From: Photorhabdus heterorhabditis | GTDB lineage: Bacteria; Pseudomonadota; Gammaproteobacteria; Enterobacterales; Enterobacteriaceae | Length of the DNA: 58,312 nt | NCBI RefSeq assembly: GCF_018448905.1 | Contig: NZ_RCWA01000029.1 | Span: 1-58,312, forward strand | Direction of reading: 5' to 3' | Shown: positions 6,548 through 15,942 of the stretch, one piece after another | Layout: the number at the start of each line of letters is the position of its first letter | Position numbering within the stretch: position 1 is the first letter of the stretch | Program-made: the position numbers and the translations under genes | Notes under the pieces: model-generated | What the model was told of the DNA's origin: nothing | What the model saw: only the letters and a program-made list of their open reading frames with translations | Databases searched by the model: none

Positions 6548-8580
6548 GACTGCCCCCTGATAATGGTTATTGCTTCTTCACGTTCTGCTTTCATCAGACA
6601 ACTGAGACAAATTTCTTTGAGTGGTTCTTTAACAACGGCAGTTGGCATTTCAGCACTGACCTGTTTCAGTCTATCCAGCATATCCGGCAGTTTCCCTCCC
6701 CAACCCGAACCTGTACCCGGTGTTCCACTGGCAAAACTAATCCCGGCACTACTGCTGATACCACTGGCATCAATTTTAATAAAATGCCCTGCTGCCTGTA
6801 AGGTAAGCTCACTTCCGACATCAATGACTATCTTTGCCCCAGAACTGAGATGAATTTCATTTCCACTCTGTACCAACAACGCATCGTCAGCTTTGATATG
6901 GAGTTTTTGCCCGGTTGAAATGGAAATATCCTGTTTCGCCAGAACACGATATTCATTATCAACACGTAAGTGGGCGTCGTGTTTAACATGATGAGTCCGG
7001 TTATGTTCAATATTGACCACTTCATCGTTTAAAATCTCAGTTTTCATGTCCTTCTGAGCATGAATATAGATTTCCTCACCGCCTTTATCATCGTCAAAAC
7101 GCAGTTCATTAAATCCTTCCCCTTTATGGGTTTTTGATCGGATTGACATCTGCGTTTTTGCCATCGGTAAACGGTTCGGTGGGATATTACAAGCATGGTA
7201 GGTTCGTCCAGTAATAATCGGCTGGTCAGGATCGCCATGTAGAAAATCGACCAGTACTTCCTGACCAACACGCGGGATGGTAATCATTCCCCAACCATGT
7301 CCAGCCCAAGCCTGACTAACTCTTATCCAGCAAGAACTTTGATCATTAAGCTTGCCATACCGATCCCAGGCAAATTGCACCCTCACCCGCCCATATTCAT
7401 CACAAAATATCTCTTCTCCCTCTGGACCAACCACCGTGGCAATTTGCAGGCCATCAATACGTGGCTTGGGGTAAGGTAAGGGACGCCATACCCGGTTAGA
7501 GCTACCAAAGGTAAAATTATTCGTCAAAATCGTCCCTTTGCTACCAAAACGTGATTCATCCGCTTGAGGCTGCTGGCCATAGTGAGTAATTTGGATTATT
7601 TGCCACGAGGCATTAAATTTTTCTTTCGGATGATCGGTAAGCGTAAACCACATGCCCGGTAAAAGAGCAAAACTGTCACTTTGTCCACTACCGAGCAAAG
7701 CATCATTACGCAACGCCTCCAACCGATACTGGCTTATCCGCTGCCCATTTTCATCTTTATAACGTCCGGGAAAGTCATAGTGATAGTAACTACGTAAATC
7801 CGAACGTTGATTACTGATGTACCTTTGGGTTTCATGGAATTGAAAATCAGCAGGCCATCGGGGATTTTTAAATGTGTAGTCTTTCAACGAAACTTCAGCA
7901 ATACCTACCTTTTCTCCCCAACGAAATTGGCTGATACAACACTGACTGCCTGTGGCATCGAATTCAGGGTTGTAGGGCAGTGAAAGAATGCCATTCTGGG
8001 TATAAGAGTCGACAAAAATAACTGTCGGCTCGTCCTTACTTTGATCAAAGTAATAGTAATAAAAGATCCCTTCATCAGCTGACAGACGCTGTAAAAAAGC
8101 CAAATCACTCTCATCGTATTGAACGCAGAACTCCCGTTCTGGATGCTCATAACGCAGTAGACAAGAGAAATGGCGAACGCCATTTTCTTTCAACAGTCTT
8201 TCAATAATATCAGTGACCGATTGATTCTGAAAAATACGGGAATTAACTCGTAATCCGGCACGCCACAAGGAAGGATGAAGTGTCAAACAGTAGCGGCTAC
8301 GATAACGGCCAGTGGTTTCCTGCACAAAATGCGTCACAATCCCAGTGATATAACGCTCAGGCTGCCCATTGCGATAAACGGTCAATGTGGCGTATTTATC
8401 CAGAACATCCGCAAAATCAATGTCTGGATTGGCACAGGTGAGTGTGGCTTGCAAACTGAATAATGTTGACAGCGCTTCATTCAGTGTAAATTCGACCACA
8501 GCAAAAGTTTTCACAGGGAGATTACCGACCGCGAGAGTAAAAACCAATCCGGTTCGTTCCACATCAAAATCATTAGCCAT
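6544..8580 (-). CDS. vgrG: Type VI secretion spike protein VgrG
   Basis: A protein of about 678 residues with the VgrG/Rhs-spike architecture. The N-terminal gp27-like region runs to about residue 380. A gp5-like OB-fold follows, with the conserved EYGRVRVQFAWDR and WIRVSQAWAG...IPRVGQEVLVDFLHGDPDQP segments, then a beta-helical needle of short repeats to about residue 600. The last ~70 residues (with CLSCLMKAER) are not a recognised effector domain, so this is a structural spike carrying a separate cargo. Start: ATG at 8580; a TTG at 8586 is closer to an AGGT ribosome site and could be used instead. No tube, sheath or baseplate genes lie in the window, so this is an auxiliary vgrG island that depends on a T6SS elsewhere. 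Confidence 0.95.
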   Translation of the reverse strand: MANDFDVERTGLVFTLAVGNLPVKTFAVVEFTLNEALSTLFSLQATLTCANPDIDFADVLDKYATLTVYRNGQPERYITGIVTHFVQETTGRYRSRYCLTLHPSLWRAGLRVNSRIFQNQSVTDIIERLLKENGVRHFSCLLRYEHPEREFCVQYDESDLAFLQRLSADEGIFYYYYFDQSKDEPTVIFVDSYTQNGILSLPYNPEFDATGSQCCISQFRWGEKVGIAEVSLKDYTFKNPRWPADFQFHETQRYISNQRSDLRSYYHYDFPGRYKDENGQRISQYRLEALRNDALLGSGQSDSFALLPGMWFTLTDHPKEKFNASWQIIQITHYGQQPQADESRFGSKGTILTNNFTFGSSNRVWRPLPYPKPRIDGLQIATVVGPEGEEIFCDEYGRVRVQFAWDRYGKLNDQSSCWIRVSQAWAGHGWGMITIPRVGQEVLVDFLHGDPDQPIITGRTYHACNIPPNRLPMAKTQMSIRSKTHKGEGFNELRFDDDKGGEEIYIHAQKDMKTEILNDEVVNIEHNRTHHVKHDAHLRVDNEYRVLAKQDISISTGQKLHIKADDALLVQSGNEIHLSSGAKIVIDVGSELTLQAAGHFIKIDASGISSSAGISFASGTPGTGSGWGGKLPDMLDRLKQVSAEMPTAVVKEPLKEICLSCLMKAEREEAITIIRGQS

Positions 8581-8793
8581 AAGCAATTGTTACCTATAAT
8601 TAAGTTATCAACTCGCAATACACCCCAGACGAAATGATTACAAAAAAAGCAATCATACTGTTTTTTAATCAATCAAACAATTTAATCATAAGAAAATATG
8701 ATGAGATGCAACATGGGCACCAAAGTGGAATTTTGCAACTTTCAGACGGGCTTTGCTTTTAGCTATGTAATAGTTGACCATCACCGTACTTAA

Positions 8794-9000
8794 AAACATG
8801 TTCAGCAAGGTGTTAATTATCAACATAAAGGTTTTATGGATCTGGCAGTTCTGAATGAGACACTCAAAACCAAAGGAATGCATTTTTATTTCTGTGGCCC
8901 AGTTCCCTTTATGCAATATGTGGCGAAACAGTTATTGGATATAGGAGTTGATAAACAATTTATTCACTATGAATGCTTTGGTCCGCATAAAGTGATTTAA
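8794..9000 (+). pseudogene. hmp: 3' remnant of flavohaemoglobin gene hmp
   Basis: The last 68 codons of a flavohaemoprotein (nitric oxide dioxygenase) remain: a GFMDL segment, then HFYFCGPVPFM (part of the NAD-binding CGP motif), and the hallmark end IHYECFGPHKV before TAA. An in-frame stop at 8791-8793 and the absence of the haem and FAD domains upstream show that it is a fragment. In E. coli hmp lies beside glnB, convergent with it, and this fragment has the same orientation relative to glnB. It is therefore a scar of the ancestral locus left when the accessory blocks on either side arrived. Confidence 0.9.
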
Positions 9001-9033
9001 ATTTTCAGTTTCATCACTGAAAGAACAAAACAC

Positions 9034-9056
9034 CCGCGCCATTCATGGCGCGGTTT
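9034..9056 (+). terminator. Rho-independent terminator after the hmp remnant
   Basis: A 7-bp GC-only stem (CCGCGCC/GGCGCGG) with a 6-base loop is followed by a short T run. It lies 34 bp after the hmp stop and is probably the original hmp terminator. Confidence 0.75.
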
Positions 9057-9070
9057 GAGTTAGGTGTATA

Positions 9071-9208
9071 TACCCGTTATCTTTCAAGTTGCCTCTTTGT
9101 TGGCTGCACTCACTCACCCCGGTCACATAGTTCTTTATAACATAGTTATCTATGCTCCCGGGGATTCGCTCCCTTGCCGTCGCGATCCATCTTGAAATCC
9201 ATTGGGTA
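9071..9208. repeat. ERIC element with enlarged centre (138 bp)
   Basis: TACCC...GGGTA ends and ERIC core motifs are present (CACCCCGGTCAC, GCTCCCGGGGAT). It is about 15 bp longer than the 123-bp elements here because a CATAGTT-like segment is duplicated in the centre. It has more changes from the others, so it is an older copy. Confidence 0.88.
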
Positions 9209-9269
9209 TATTATATTCAGATTCAAAAAATCAATTTAGTCATTGATCTGTAATATGCATTTATGTCGT

Positions 9270-10685
9270 TTATTTCCTTTTATCGTTCGAAGTAAACCAA
9301 TTTTTCTGAATGTGAATCCCTCGACTATGCATCAAAAACTCTGACAAATATCCATCATGAGGTACAAGTGGCGCCATCCAAGTGGTTGGGATATTTCCTA
9401 CATAGATATTACTGATGGTTGTATCACTGAGAATAGGGTCCAGAATTTCGCTTTTTTTCGAAAATACAGTAACGACTAACGAATCTGATAGCATTTGTAA
9501 ACTATCTGGATTCTTATAAGGCGCAACAGTTACACATGGAAACGGAAATTCGCGTTGAATTAAAGGATCTCTTGGATTATCGACAACGGTAACATGAGGT
9601 TTAAGAACATATCCCGATGATGTTTGATCACCAAACAGCCGAAGATCTTCACCATCTATCTTTTCTGGATAAAGCGACTTCTGTAATAAAGCCGTGGTAT
9701 TAGATGATCCTAACGGAAATACCTCTTCGGCATTCATCTGATTAAAAGCTTCGGATAAACGTTTACCAAAATCAGTAGGCTCCCCTTCTATTAATACCGC
9801 GCTAGCAGAAACACATGCGGCACCACCAAGAGAAGTGACCGATTGTGCCACAAGTGAAACTGCTTCATCCATATTCACATCTGAACCCACTACAATTTTC
9901 GAACGCCCAGGTCCTTGTATTAAGACTCTAGGATTCAAGTGATATTTATTAACGACATCTTGTCCGCCATAAATAATAGACAGATCTGCCGCAGCAACAA
10001 TTTCGTCAGCACCTTTATGATCTGTCGGTATGAGCGCAACATAGTTTCCAAGCCCAGCCTGTTCCAATGAGGCAACTAATCGCTGAGCGGTGAATGGCTC
10101 ACGAACAGAAGGCTTAATTAAGACTCTATACCCAAAAGCGAGAGCTTGTGGCCATAAAGCATGTGCTCCCGGTCCATTGCCACCAGTCAGAACCGCCAAC
10201 ACATCTGCTCGCCGGCTGAATAAGGCACATCCTTCTATTACTCTTTCATCATCCACATCCCAAACAGCACCATGTGGCATAGATGCTTTGATTATCTCAG
10301 GCATCATAATCAGAACTTCTGTAGTTTCGATCAGAGACCTTTCGATAATGGCTGCTGGCAGCCCAATGACACGATGTGCCAATTGCACATATTCTGACGG
10401 AGAAAGTCCGGCCACACTCTCACCGGAATAAATTTTTGCGGCCCTCTTCATCGCTGCATGAATTTCATCCAGCCTCAATCGCGGCGCCATTCTCATCTTA
10501 CGAACAACTTCACAGATATAAACCGGGGGAACGACTGCGGTTTCTCCAACAACTTCATTTAAAACGCCAATAACCTCCGCACGCCGGCGTGTAACATAGG
10601 ATTCTCCCAGTACGAGGGCCTCCACCTGTTGCAATTTGTTCTCCATTGCTGGTTTTACGTCAGGCTTTACACTATCTACTAGCAT
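9270..10685 (-). CDS. Aldehyde-dehydrogenase-superfamily acyl reductase (LuxC/EhpG-like role proposed)
   Basis: A 471-residue protein of the aldehyde dehydrogenase superfamily, in the branch of acyl reductases that act on activated carboxylates. Visible features are a cofactor-binding region (VLTGGNGPGAHALWP, residues ~165-180), the GPGRSKIVV segment, and a probable catalytic cysteine in SLGGAACVSASAV near residue 290. Its ATG overlaps the stop of the upstream adenylating enzyme (TAATG), so the two are translationally coupled. Together they suggest activation of a carboxylic acid followed by reduction to an aldehyde, as in LuxE/LuxC or the EhpF/EhpG pair of phenazine tailoring. It is not the luminescence luxC, whose sequence is quite different. 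The substrate is unknown. Confidence 0.72.
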   Translation of the reverse strand: MLVDSVKPDVKPAMENKLQQVEALVLGESYVTRRRAEVIGVLNEVVGETAVVPPVYICEVVRKMRMAPRLRLDEIHAAMKRAAKIYSGESVAGLSPSEYVQLAHRVIGLPAAIIERSLIETTEVLIMMPEIIKASMPHGAVWDVDDERVIEGCALFSRRADVLAVLTGGNGPGAHALWPQALAFGYRVLIKPSVREPFTAQRLVASLEQAGLGNYVALIPTDHKGADEIVAAADLSIIYGGQDVVNKYHLNPRVLIQGPGRSKIVVGSDVNMDEAVSLVAQSVTSLGGAACVSASAVLIEGEPTDFGKRLSEAFNQMNAEEVFPLGSSNTTALLQKSLYPEKIDGEDLRLFGDQTSSGYVLKPHVTVVDNPRDPLIQREFPFPCVTVAPYKNPDSLQMLSDSLVVTVFSKKSEILDPILSDTTISNIYVGNIPTTWMAPLVPHDGYLSEFLMHSRGIHIQKNWFTSNDKRK

Positions 10686-11746
10686 TAATAAACCCCTTCT
10701 ATCACGGCCTGACCAGAAATCTCTTCAACAGGACGCACCAACGCAACTGAAGCCCCAGGATAATTATCTATCCTTGGAAGTCGCACAGCGGTATCTCGCT
10801 CCAATATATTCGGAAATAAAGCAAACTTGCTGAGATAGTTCATCACAACCCGACCTCGCTCCCCAAAACGAACCGGTTGTTGCGTTAACGGATCAATAAC
10901 GTCAAACAGGACATTAGGGGCAAAACTATCAAAAATAGGTGAACCTTCAAAATCCTGACCATCTCTTGATTTGGATTCGCCAAGTATCATCGTACTGCCA
11001 TAACTGGCTGTTATTTTGACATCAGGAAAAACTGAGGATTGTAAAAATGTCAATGTATCCGAGTCCATATGAGTTCCACCCCAAACAATAAGATCCAAAG
11101 TCTTATTCAAATAACTCACCAGGGCAGTTCTTCTCACCATGCGCTCTAAAAGTGGAGGCGTAACAATCAAATAACTAATATGTTGCGTATTAATAATATC
11201 TTCCGCCTGATCAATAATATGCTCACAATAGGCATCCACCCCATTAATATCACCTTGCTGGATCATCTTCTTCACCCAACGTGGATCTAAATCTATGGCA
11301 AAAAAATACCCTCCACTGGAGCGAGCCCGAAGACGGCTTATTGTCCCTATAACATGAGGCCCGGAAGGAACCAAGGCGAGCGTATTCTTTATTGCTCCCT
11401 TATTAATGACCTGCATATCATTCAGACGCCAAGCCACAAGCTGTTCCAACCATTCTTCAAATACAATAACTCGCTTAGGGCGCCCTGTCGTGCCTCCACT
11501 TTCAAATACACCTGCAATCATGGCTCCCTTTAAACCTCGAGGCACTAAACTTTCAACAGGAATATCCCGAAGTTCATCAGAAATATCTGGAAATAGCATT
11601 AAATCAGAGAAATTGCGGATATCTCGAAAAGGGTCAAAACCCAATGCCTTGCATTTCTCAAGCCAAAATGGTGATCCCGTTTCAGGAGAAAAATGCCAAT
11701 CCATGATCTGAAACAAATGAGTATTAAAACTATGAAAATCTGCCAT
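10685..11746 (-). CDS. Short adenylate-forming (ANL-family) carboxylate-activating enzyme
   Basis: A 353-residue protein with the ANL-superfamily phosphate-binding loop ESGGTTGRPKRV near residue 84 and a SYGSTM segment near residue 235 that fits the adenine-contact motif. It ends after the large N-terminal domain (LPRIDNYPGA), so it lacks the usual mobile C-terminal domain. LuxE and EhpF are also short members of this type. It probably activates a carboxylic acid as its adenylate, or transfers the acyl group, for the coupled reductase downstream. No thiolation domain or core biosynthetic gene lies nearby, so the pair may serve a pathway encoded elsewhere. Confidence 0.7.
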   Translation of the reverse strand: MADFHSFNTHLFQIMDWHFSPETGSPFWLEKCKALGFDPFRDIRNFSDLMLFPDISDELRDIPVESLVPRGLKGAMIAGVFESGGTTGRPKRVIVFEEWLEQLVAWRLNDMQVINKGAIKNTLALVPSGPHVIGTISRLRARSSGGYFFAIDLDPRWVKKMIQQGDINGVDAYCEHIIDQAEDIINTQHISYLIVTPPLLERMVRRTALVSYLNKTLDLIVWGGTHMDSDTLTFLQSSVFPDVKITASYGSTMILGESKSRDGQDFEGSPIFDSFAPNVLFDVIDPLTQQPVRFGERGRVVMNYLSKFALFPNILERDTAVRLPRIDNYPGASVALVRPVEEISGQAVIEGVY

Positions 11747-11807
11747 ATGTACCTCATTATAAAGTTAAGTTTACAGGTACTACTGATCAGCCTAAAAGAA
11801 GATAATA

Positions 11808-11885
11808 TACCCTTCATCCTTCAAGTTGCTGCTTTGTTGGCTGCGTTCTCTTGCCGCCGCGCTGCAATTTGAAATCTATTGGGTA
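11808..11885. repeat. Short ERIC element (78 bp, internal deletion)
   Basis: Both ends match full ERIC elements, but the central 45 bp containing the two conserved GGGG-type motifs are missing. The deletion joins at a GCGTTC(A/T)CTT direct repeat that flanks the centre in full-length copies. It is flanked by TA on both sides. Confidence 0.88.
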
Positions 11886-12512
11886 TAAATTCAATTATCT
11901 GCAAAACTCTTAATTTTCTTCCTTTAACAGAAAAGAGAGAAACTATGCAATAATACAATTTTAATTTAATTTTTAAATATAACCTAAAATTATTACAAAA
12001 AATTCAGATTAAAAATAGTGAAGTTAGAGATTAGCAATTGATTTAAAACAAGTTTGTAAATTGTAAAAAAACATTACACATCAATTATCATATTCGATTA
12101 TAAAAAAATGAATTTCTTTATTGAAATCGGGCGAGACTATAATTTAATTAATTGATTTATACCCTTCATCTTTCAAGCTGCTGCTTTGTTGGCTGCGTTC
12201 ACTTACCCCAGTCACATCGTTATCTATGCTCCTGGGGATGCGTTCTCTTGCCGCCGCACTGCAACTTGAAATCTAATGATGATATTTATAATAAATTGCT
12301 TAATTAACCATATAACGCATCATAATTAATGAATATATTAGCCTAATCTTACTATTATGCCAGCAAGTTTTTTACTACATTTTAAATATTTTTATATCAG
12401 CCAATACCTTGGTTTTATATAAAAATATCTTATTTTACTTCGACACGTAACTTATCACCCAGATACAACCCAAAAGTAGTGGCTATCTACGAAAATCCTA
12501 ATTTTTATATTT
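11886..12512. other. AT-rich gene-free stretch upstream of the reductase pair
   Basis: No open frame here looks like a gene. The DNA is strongly AT-rich with many short A/T runs, and it contains one ERIC element (12160-12276). I see no tRNA, convincing promoter or foreign-gene fragment. Confidence 0.6.
12160..12276. repeat. ERIC element, right end degraded
   Basis: The left end (TATACCC) and centre (CACTTACCCCAGTCACATCG, then GCTCCTGGGGATGCG) are intact. At the right end the expected CTATTGGGTA is replaced by CTAATGATGAT, so the terminal inverted repeat is lost. Confidence 0.9.
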
Positions 12513-12548
12513 AAAGGTGGTACTTTGATCTGACTATTACCACCCTTA
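12513..12548 (-). terminator. Possible terminator of glnB
   Basis: An AAGGGTGGTA...TACCACCTTT stem-loop lies 15 bp after the glnB stop on the minus strand. It has one bulged G and no clean U run, so termination is likely but not certain. Confidence 0.45.
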
Positions 12549-12562
12549 AAAATTAAATTATA

Positions 12563-12916
<354 letters not shown>

Positions 12917-14539
12917 TTACCAGTTTTTACGACCGAAACCAGAGGTAATCGGGTAGCGTCTGTCTTTACCAAAATTACGTGGCGTAATACGCGGGCCAAC
13001 CGGAGCCTGACGACGTTTATATTCGTTAATATCAACCAGACGAATAACTTTGCGTACCACCTCTTCATCAAAACCCGCAACCACCAGCTCATCTACCGAT
13101 TTATCCTGTTCCACATACCCCTCCAGAATAGCATCCAGAATGTCATAGGGTGGTAAACTGTCCTGGTCAAGCTGTCCAGGTGCCAATTCTGCCGATGGTG
13201 GACGCTCAATGACTCTTTGAGGTATCGCCAGAGAAACCATATTACGATATTTTGCCAATTCAAATACCAATGTTTTCGGTACATCTTTCAGCGCATTAAA
13301 ACCACCGGCCATATCACCATATAATGTGGAATATCCCACAGCCGATTCGCTTTTATTACTAGTCGTCAGCACCAGACGATGGCGCTTATTAGACATCGCC
13401 ATCAGAATAACGGCGCGGCAACGCGCTTGTAAATTTTCTTCGGTGGTATCTTTGGCAGTACCGGCAAACATAGGTTCAAATTGTGTCATAAATGCATCAA
13501 ACATCGGCTCTATCGACACGACATTAAACTCAACACCCAACATATCAGCCTGTTCTTTGGCATCTTCTATACTCATTTCAGATGTATAGCGGAACGGCAT
13601 CATCACTGCCTGAACATGCTCTTTACCTAACGCATCAACAGCAATTGCCAACGTCAGGCCAGAATCAATCCCCCCAGATAAGCCTAGCAGAACACCTTTA
13701 AAGCCATTCTTACGCACATAATCACGTACTGAAAGTACTAATGCTTGATACACCTGCTGCAATGGCGGTAATTCAGGAGCCGGATTAACCATAGGTTCAA
13801 TCTTTAATTCATCAAAGCAGCATTGCTGGATTTGTTCATTAAATGCAGCCAACCGGTGAGTGATTTCACCATTTGCATTAAAAACTTTAGAACAGCCATC
13901 GAAAATCAATTCATCCTGACCACCAACCTGATTGAGATAGATCATGGGTAAATCTGTACGTTGGCAATGTTCTCTAATCAGTTCATAACGTATATAGGGT
14001 TTTTCACGGTTATATGGAGAAGCATTAATAGAAAGAATTAAATCCGCACCAGCCTGTTGCAAAGCATCAATCGGTTCATCAAACCATAAATCTTCACAAA
14101 TCAGCAACCCAAGATTATAGCCCTTAAATGGCACAACGCAGCTTTGATAGCCCGCGTTAAAATAGCGTTTTTCATCGAAAACACCATAATTTGGCAACCG
14201 TTGTTTAAAATAACGAGCCAGGATTTCCCCTCGCCAGAACAAGGAAAGCGCGTTGTAAATTTCCCCATCCTGCTCCCAAGGATGACCAACCAAAATAGCC
14301 GTTTGGCAACTGGCCGCCTGTAAACGCACCAGTTGCTCACGGCAACGTTGATGAAAATCAGTACGGAATAATAGATCTTCTGGAGAATAACCGGATAATG
14401 CCAGTTCAGAGAATATGACCAAATCAGCATTTTGCTGCTGCTGTTCCTGCACTGTCTGCAACATGCGTTCACAGTTGCCTTCAATGTCACCAATCATCCA
14501 ATTTAGCTGTGCAAGGGCAATATTAAGAGTACGACTCAT
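12917..14539 (-). CDS. nadE: Glutamine-dependent NAD+ synthetase
   Basis: A 540-residue two-domain enzyme that converts deamido-NAD to NAD using glutamine nitrogen. The N-terminal nitrilase-type amidase (residues ~5-260) shows the Glu (FSELALSGY), Lys (KQRLPNYG) and Cys (LLICEDLWFD) triad. The C-terminal synthetase has the PP-loop LGLSGGIDSGLT. It is unlike the short ammonia-dependent NadE of E. coli and belongs to the longer form found next to glnB in many Proteobacteria. Start: ATG at 14539 (MSRTLN) is preferred over an upstream TTG at 14557, because a GGGAG ribosome site precedes the ATG. Confidence 0.95.
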   Translation of the reverse strand: MSRTLNIALAQLNWMIGDIEGNCERMLQTVQEQQQQNADLVIFSELALSGYSPEDLLFRTDFHQRCREQLVRLQAASCQTAILVGHPWEQDGEIYNALSLFWRGEILARYFKQRLPNYGVFDEKRYFNAGYQSCVVPFKGYNLGLLICEDLWFDEPIDALQQAGADLILSINASPYNREKPYIRYELIREHCQRTDLPMIYLNQVGGQDELIFDGCSKVFNANGEITHRLAAFNEQIQQCCFDELKIEPMVNPAPELPPLQQVYQALVLSVRDYVRKNGFKGVLLGLSGGIDSGLTLAIAVDALGKEHVQAVMMPFRYTSEMSIEDAKEQADMLGVEFNVVSIEPMFDAFMTQFEPMFAGTAKDTTEENLQARCRAVILMAMSNKRHRLVLTTSNKSESAVGYSTLYGDMAGGFNALKDVPKTLVFELAKYRNMVSLAIPQRVIERPPSAELAPGQLDQDSLPPYDILDAILEGYVEQDKSVDELVVAGFDEEVVRKVIRLVDINEYKRRQAPVGPRITPRNFGKDRRYPITSGFGRKNW

Positions 14540-14604
14540 ACAATTTGGCTCTCCCAAGCCATCAATCTTTAACCAGTGTAAAAACTTCCTGAACAGCGGA
14601 AAAG

Positions 14605-15942
14605 TTATTCTTTAAAATCATTTGCATCTAACTCATGACGCGCCAGTAACTTGTAGAATTCAGTCCGGTTACGCCCTGCCATACGCGCTGCATGAGTCAC
14701 ATTACCTTTGGTCATTTGCAGTAATTTACGCAGGTAATTCAGTTCAAACTGATTTCTAGCTTCGGCAAAAGTAGGTAACGCTGTATTCTCCCCTTCCAAC
14801 GCCTGCGTAACCAGAGCTTCACTAATAACAGGTGCGGTAGTCAACGCAACACATTGTTCAATCACGTTAACAAGTTGGCGCACATTTCCAGGCCAGCTTG
14901 CCGACATCAAACATTTCATTGCATCAGCAGAGAAACTGCGGACAAAAGGTTTATGGCGCTTCGCCGATTCACGTAACAAATGATTCGCCAGCAAAGGAAT
15001 ATCTTCAGCTCTTCCATTCAGGGCAGGAATCTTCAGATTAACCACATTCAGGCGATAATAGAGGTCTTCCCGAAATTCATTTTTTGCCATTGCCTTTGGT
15101 AAATCGCGGTGAGTAGCAGAAATAATCCGTACATCAATATCCAAATCACGGTTACTGCCTAGTGGACGTACTTTACGTTCCTGTAATACCCGCAACAATT
15201 TAACCTGCAAAGCCAGCGGCATATCACCGATTTCATCAAGAAACAGCGTCCCTCCCTGTGCAGTAAGAAACAACCCTTCACGGCTGCTGACCGCACCGGT
15301 AAATGCTCCTTTGGCATGACCAAACAGTTCCGACTCAAGCAGTTGTTCCGGCAAAGCACCACAATTAATGGCGATAAATGGTTTTTTCGCTCGTGGGCTG
15401 GCACGATGAATTGCCTGAGCTAATACTTCCTTCCCTGTACCACTCTGACCATTTATCAACACACTCACATCAGATTGAGCAACCATCCGCGCCTGTTCCA
15501 ACAAGCGCAACATAACTGGGCTACGGGTAACTATCTGTTCCCGCCACTGCTCATCACCGGCTGGTATAGATAACGCCAATGCGCCATCAATTGCCTTATA
15601 AAGTGCGTCCCGGTCAACAGGTTTAGTCAGAAAACTAAAAACACCTTGCTGAGTTGCTGCAACTGCGTCAGGAATTGAACCATGGGCTGTCAAAATAATG
15701 ACTGGCATTCCTGGTTGTTGTTTCTGAATTTCAGCGAACAGCGCCATACCATCCATTTCATCCATACGCAGATCACTGATCACCAAATCAGTTTTTTCTT
15801 TAGCGAGTAGCTTCAGTGCTTCATAGCCACTCTCTGCCGTTGTGACACGAAAGCCTTCGCTAGTAAGACGCATTCCCAATAATTTCAACAAACTAGGATC
15901 ATCATCAACCAGAAGAAGATGGGCTGGCTTACGCGCTGTCAT
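14605..15942 (-). CDS. glrR: Sigma-54-dependent response regulator GlrR
   Basis: A 445-residue NtrC-type regulator. The receiver domain (residues ~8-120) has the phospho-acceptor Asp in VISDLRMDEMDG. The AAA+ domain has Walker A (GQSGTGKE), the sigma-54-contacting GAFTGA loop, and Walker B (LFLDEIGDM). A C-terminal Fis-type helix-turn-helix ends the protein. It is phosphorylated by GlrK and activates glmY through TGTC-N10-GACA boxes, which are visible upstream of glmY at 18720-18833. Its start overlaps the qseG stop (ATGA). Confidence 0.97.
   Translation of the reverse strand: MTARKPAHLLLVDDDPSLLKLLGMRLTSEGFRVTTAESGYEALKLLAKEKTDLVISDLRMDEMDGMALFAEIQKQQPGMPVIILTAHGSIPDAVAATQQGVFSFLTKPVDRDALYKAIDGALALSIPAGDEQWREQIVTRSPVMLRLLEQARMVAQSDVSVLINGQSGTGKEVLAQAIHRASPRAKKPFIAINCGALPEQLLESELFGHAKGAFTGAVSSREGLFLTAQGGTLFLDEIGDMPLALQVKLLRVLQERKVRPLGSNRDLDIDVRIISATHRDLPKAMAKNEFREDLYYRLNVVNLKIPALNGRAEDIPLLANHLLRESAKRHKPFVRSFSADAMKCLMSASWPGNVRQLVNVIEQCVALTTAPVISEALVTQALEGENTALPTFAEARNQFELNYLRKLLQMTKGNVTHAARMAGRNRTEFYKLLARHELDANDFKE

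Noticed and set aside
6544-6760. C-terminal extension of VgrG as an effector domain
   Set aside because: Only ~70 residues with no toxin motif follow the needle. The cargo is encoded separately downstream.
9270-11746. Considered as luxC/luxE of the luminescence operon
   Set aside because: The sequences do not match Photorhabdus LuxC, and luxD, luxA and luxB are absent. Only the general design is shared.
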